Source of the DNA: Ornithodoros turicata | Lineage: Eukaryota; Arthropoda; Arachnida; Ixodida; Argasidae | Assembly: GCF_037126465.1 (NCBI RefSeq) | Contig: NC_088203.1 | Location: forward strand, 107,991,507 to 108,055,506 | Length of the DNA stretch: 64,000 bases | Direction: 5' to 3' | Part shown: in pieces, positions 60,779-64,000 of the stretch | Layout: each line of letters begins with the position of its first letter | Position numbering within the stretch: position 1 is the stretch's first letter | Program-made: the position numbers and the translations under genes | Notes under the pieces: generated by a model | Seen by the model: only the letters and a program-made list of their open reading frames with translations | The model's database searches: none | What the model was told of the DNA's origin: nothing

Positions 60779-61942
60779 ATGTCTCTAGTGGCATACGGTG
60801 ACAGTTCGGACGAAGATGCCACCTCGGACCCCGTGTCTGGTGGATCGTCTAATTTGGGCAACCTGTTAGCGAAATTGCCGTCACCAGCGGATGACTGTTC
60901 TCTGCATGGTATCGCCGTGCGACATTCATCCAAGAGCAAGCGAACCAAAATCCTCATACCTTCGTTGAATGATGTTGGTTGAAGCCACGCAGTGGGTGTT
61001 CTCTGGACACCCAGTCGCAGAAACAATGCAGTGAGTTTTTTTTCTCCTTTTAGTTTGGCGACGATGATGAAGAGGAAAGCAGAAGCAGCTCCAAGAAATT
61101 CAAGCCGTCCCAGGTATATTGTAATCTAACGGGAAACTAATCAAAGTTTATTCACCATCCCTGTATCGCAGACGGGATCTGGCCTTGTCCAACTCCTTCC
61201 GGCACCACAGAACTCGGTGCTTTGCTCTACCCAGTTGATGCCTCATGTCCTCAAGAAGGCTGCAACGAAATCCACAAGTGGACGGCCGACAATTACCCAA
61301 CACGATGAAGATGATGATGACATACCTTCAACATTCTTCTCGTTCAGTGAACCACCACAGATACCCAAGAATGTTGAGGAGACGTCTTCCATAGGGGATG
61401 ATGATGTTCAGGAAGAAACAAGCAAGAAAGGAAAAATTGTCTGGTCTGAGCCTAACGAGCCAGGAACCATTGCACATGATGTTATGCTGGATGATGGAGC
61501 GGTATGGTAGGATTTTTATCTACCCAGAACAGAGTGTACTTAAATAGCCACAAAAGTGAACAAAGGAATTTCTTCCGAGTAGCTGGTGCGTCTGAGGGGT
61601 CGTCGGAACGAAGAGATCCACATCATTGACGTGAGCGCGGCGGATCAAATGGACAAGACCCAGGTCCTGGTGAAGGGCCTGACAGAACAGCAGACGTACC
61701 AGAGTCCCAAAGACAACAATGACTTCCACACCACTCAGATGCATCGTCGCAAACATCAGATCACCTACTTGGCTCAACAGGTATGAAATGATTGGCTGGA
61801 ATTATGAATGTGTGTGGTAGCAGTATTCAAAGATTAAAAATGTTGACATTTCCAGGCCAAAGAACGTGAACAAGAACTGAAGAACATGTGGGCGCAGAAC
61901 CGAATGACTCGGAAGCAGACACAAGCCAAGTATGGATTTTAG
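60779..61942 (+). CDS. PRCC: PRCC nuclear splicing-associated protein, complete
   Basis: Five exons, 60779-60973, 61054-61113, 61172-61501, 61583-61780 and 61856-61942, all in phase 0, give 289 residues. The start MSLVAYGDSSDED and the C-terminal block RRKHQITYLAQQAKEREQEL, then QTQAKYGF-stop, are the conserved ends of PRCC, a nuclear protein associated with splicing factors and with MAD2L2 in mammals. The vertebrate protein is about 490 residues because of a long proline-rich N-terminal part that is nearly absent here; the acidic DDDD and EE stretches remain. An AATAAA at 62381-62386 is a possible poly(A) signal. The gene is convergent with CERT1. Confidence 0.93.
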
Positions 61943-62918
61943 CTGTCCCGAGGAAGTGTGCAAATTGAAAAGACATTTCCGCTAAGCAGTCAAGGTGGAA
62001 CATGTGCAGAAAGTGATAGCGTTTGTGGGTATCAGCACTCCTAAACATTTTTTTCATTAGGGTTGCACAAGCAACCATATGTTGTCATTTTTAATGTAGC
62101 CTCTTTTTGCAAGCAGTATTACCAACTATTTACACCAGATATTAACGAGAAGCAAACGATTATATAGTTATTCTTGCACATAACTTTTCTTACAAAAGCA
62201 CATTCAACATACGAGGTTAGACAATTTCCTTTTCTTTTGCCGTAGAAAAAAGCTTGAAAGTATAAAAGGATTTCAAAGGCCATGAGGTGTTCTTTTTTTC
62301 CACAAAACTATCGTGCACCTCTCTAAGTGGCTTTTTTTTTTTTTTGCCCTCTCAAAGTGTCAGCAACCTGCACTAAAATTAATAAAATCTGCTACACTAC
62401 CGATGCTGAACATACACAATGAACTTGTAACCATTTGCCAGCCCTTCTAAGTTGGATTTAACTTGCAAGAGGAACAAGTTATTTTACAAAGATTTTGGAT
62501 GTCTCCTATCATTATCACATAATAAACAGCAGATATTTGAAACCTACAGGTCTGAGAATATGATGCTGGTTGAGTTTGAAAGTTTTAGTAATGTACACCT
62601 CCATGGAGACTTTTGCCATAACTAGTATCAAAATAATTTGGCAGCATTTCAAAGATTTGCAATATCGACTCCACCTTTCTTTAATTCACGCATTTGTGCA
62701 AGATTTTGGGAGTTAAACTAAAAAAAAAAAAAAAAAAAACGCTTATTTTTTCACCGTAATTAAAAACAAATCGGAATACTAAATTACTTTTTGGTAAGTT
62801 AAAGCTTAAAATTCCATTCAGCTAGGCAAAATACTCAGCATTTAGAATGCACCTTTAGAATGCACCAAGTTACCAAATCTCAAATTCCATCAGTATTTTG
62901 CTTCATTTAAAGCTTGTA
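61943..62918. other. PRCC 3' flank, no gene
   Basis: AT-rich, with a T run near 62331-62345 and an A run near 62721-62740. Probably 3' UTR followed by intergenic DNA. Confidence 0.5.
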
Positions 62919-63172
62919 CAGGGTGTCTACCAACCTGGAAAAGTCAGGGGATTGTCAGGGAAAATCGCAGACAAGTGCGACCTGTGGCGACAAGCTCTGA
63001 GGTAGAAATGTAGGGTAGCCTCACTAATATACTTAATAAATGGTCCGTTTTATGGGGGATCTGTATCAAAATGTAGGAGCAGGCACCAAGTTCTCTTTTG
63101 TTTTTGTCAGGGAATTTGCCTGAAATTGGCAGTGAAAACCTGGAAAAGTTAGGGAATTTGGTAGACACCCTG
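62919..63172. mobile_element. MITE-like element, copy B (CAGGGTGTCTAC ends)
   Basis: CAGGGTGTCTACCAA at 62919 and TTGGTAGACACCCTG ending at 63172 are a perfect 15-bp inverted repeat. TTGTA is duplicated directly at 62914-62918 and 63173-63177. It is 254 bp and non-coding, and shares ends with 23572-23917. A GGAAAAGTNAGGG-type motif occurs near both ends. Confidence 0.75.
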
Positions 63173-63177
63173 TTGTA

Positions 63178-63718
63178 CTTATGAAAGATAAAAATCGAGA
63201 TTCAAGTCGTGTAAGGAACACTAATGAAACCATTTAAAGAAGGAAAGCACCACTCACTTTGATTTCTGAGAGATATTTACAAACGATAAATGTAACAGAA
63301 GGTGCAGTTTGTCTTTCATGAGCAACTCTGACTAGTTTAGTTTCAAAAAGTTTGAAAATCATAATACAGAGTATTAGGAAAACAGGTTCAATATAAAGCA
63401 GCTGCAAATAGTTTTTTTTTTCCCTTTGGTGAACCCCTCCTGGTATTAACTGATTCACAAACACTTACTGGCAGTCAACACAGTGCAATAATATCACATG
63501 GGTGATGTAAATACTTTTGTTTGCCCTTGAATCAAATTGACTTTCAGTGCGGTGTATGAACACATTAAATATCAGTCGTCAACAATGCGGAAGAACAGCT
63601 GGATGTTATATGTACAGACCAACTTAATCACCATTTTGTTCCACACATCTTGGAAGAACTTGCGTGTCATCATGAGTGTACCACAGAAGGTTCCCTTTAA
63701 AATGACTGTGGAGGCATT
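63178..63718. other. CERT1 3' flank, no gene
   Basis: Likely 3' UTR and downstream sequence of the minus-strand CERT1 gene. No other feature was recognised. Confidence 0.45.
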
Positions 63719-64000
63719 CTAGAACATGATGTCCTTGCTTTCTGTCTGATCTTTGACATACTGGGTGAAACGCTTGAGGAACTTTGGGTACTCTCTCTTG
63801 TAGACGGCACGGAGGACAGATGCTGGGGCCCACCCTCCAGGATTAACTGGTGAAAAATACATTGATTGGAGCCTGAGAAAAATGACATTTTGTGTACTCA
63901 CTAGTTGAACAGTAGGTGATCCTACAGGATAGGTTATCCCTAGTAATTTTGCTGTTGGGCTGTGGGGGATCAACAAACGTCTGGCACATGAGACACACCG
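63719..64000 (-). CDS. CERT1: CERT1 ceramide transfer protein, last two exons (partial)
   Basis: The exon from 63902 past the window edge encodes [12 protein letters not shown] and [13 protein letters not shown]. The last exon, 63719-63846, encodes [20 protein letters not shown], then [10 protein letters not shown] and the end KDIMF-stop. These are the final part of the START lipid-binding domain of CERT (formerly COL4A3BP), which moves ceramide from the ER to the Golgi. The intron is 55 bp and joins in phase 1. The rest of the gene lies to the right of the window. Confidence 0.93.
   Translation of the reverse strand, partial: RCVSCARRLLIPHSPTAKLLGITYPVGSPTVQLVSTQNVIFLRLQSMYFSPVNPGGWAPASVLRAVYKREYPKFLKRFTQYVKDQTESKDIMF

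Noticed and set aside
1..64000. tRNA or rRNA genes
   Set aside because: I saw no internal A and B box pair with a cloverleaf and no rRNA-like sequence on reading through, though a covariance-model scan would be needed to exclude tRNAs.

Overview
The window is eukaryotic nuclear DNA. Genes are split by GT-AG introns (50 bp to several kb), and the space between them is full of transposon remnants and satellites. Gene content is animal. The retroelement types and intron style suggest an arthropod, probably a chelicerate such as a tick; the phylum is a moderate inference and the species cannot be read from the sequence.

Left part (1-17 kb): the 3' nine exons of a SLC25A46-type mitochondrial carrier (949-2434, +) meet tail-to-tail with an SRFBP1 (BUD22-family) gene (2509-8856, -). 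Their stop codons are only 74 bp apart and they share a two-strand polyadenylation motif. A 2.16-kb foldback element (8987-11147) separates SRFBP1 from a 16-exon KIAA0825-like gene (11233-16510, +). Some exon-like but unidentified pieces follow.

Middle (17-46 kb): two TAGGG-ended hAT-like elements sit side by side. A 129-bp tandem array made from an LTR/primer-site junction runs into a deletion derivative of the same LTR element, followed by a MITE and a LINE 3' remnant. An ANO8-type anoctamin gene (14 exons found, 45667 down to 25931, -) then spans about 20 kb. Its introns hold a decayed BEL/Pao element with a later insertion in it, a mariner-like element with a nested LTR derivative, a hAT transposase fragment and a Tigger-like element.

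Right part (46-64 kb): a palindromic element, a pogo-like element, and a 41-bp satellite interrupted by two pieces of Ty3/Gypsy retroelement. The satellite flips orientation at each piece. Turning the 4.5-kb segment between them back restores one satellite orientation, perfect satellite phase with 4-bp target duplications at both insertions, and a continuous pol frame, so an inversion is the most economical history. Beyond it lie a complete PRCC gene (60779-61942, +), preceded by YY1-like promoter sites, and the last two exons of CERT1 (63719-64000, -), convergent with PRCC.

The host genes have unrelated housekeeping roles (mitochondrial dynamics, ribosome or transcription factors, splicing, membrane contact, ceramide transfer). 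Nothing here suggests an operon or pathway cluster. The unusual content is the repeat architecture.
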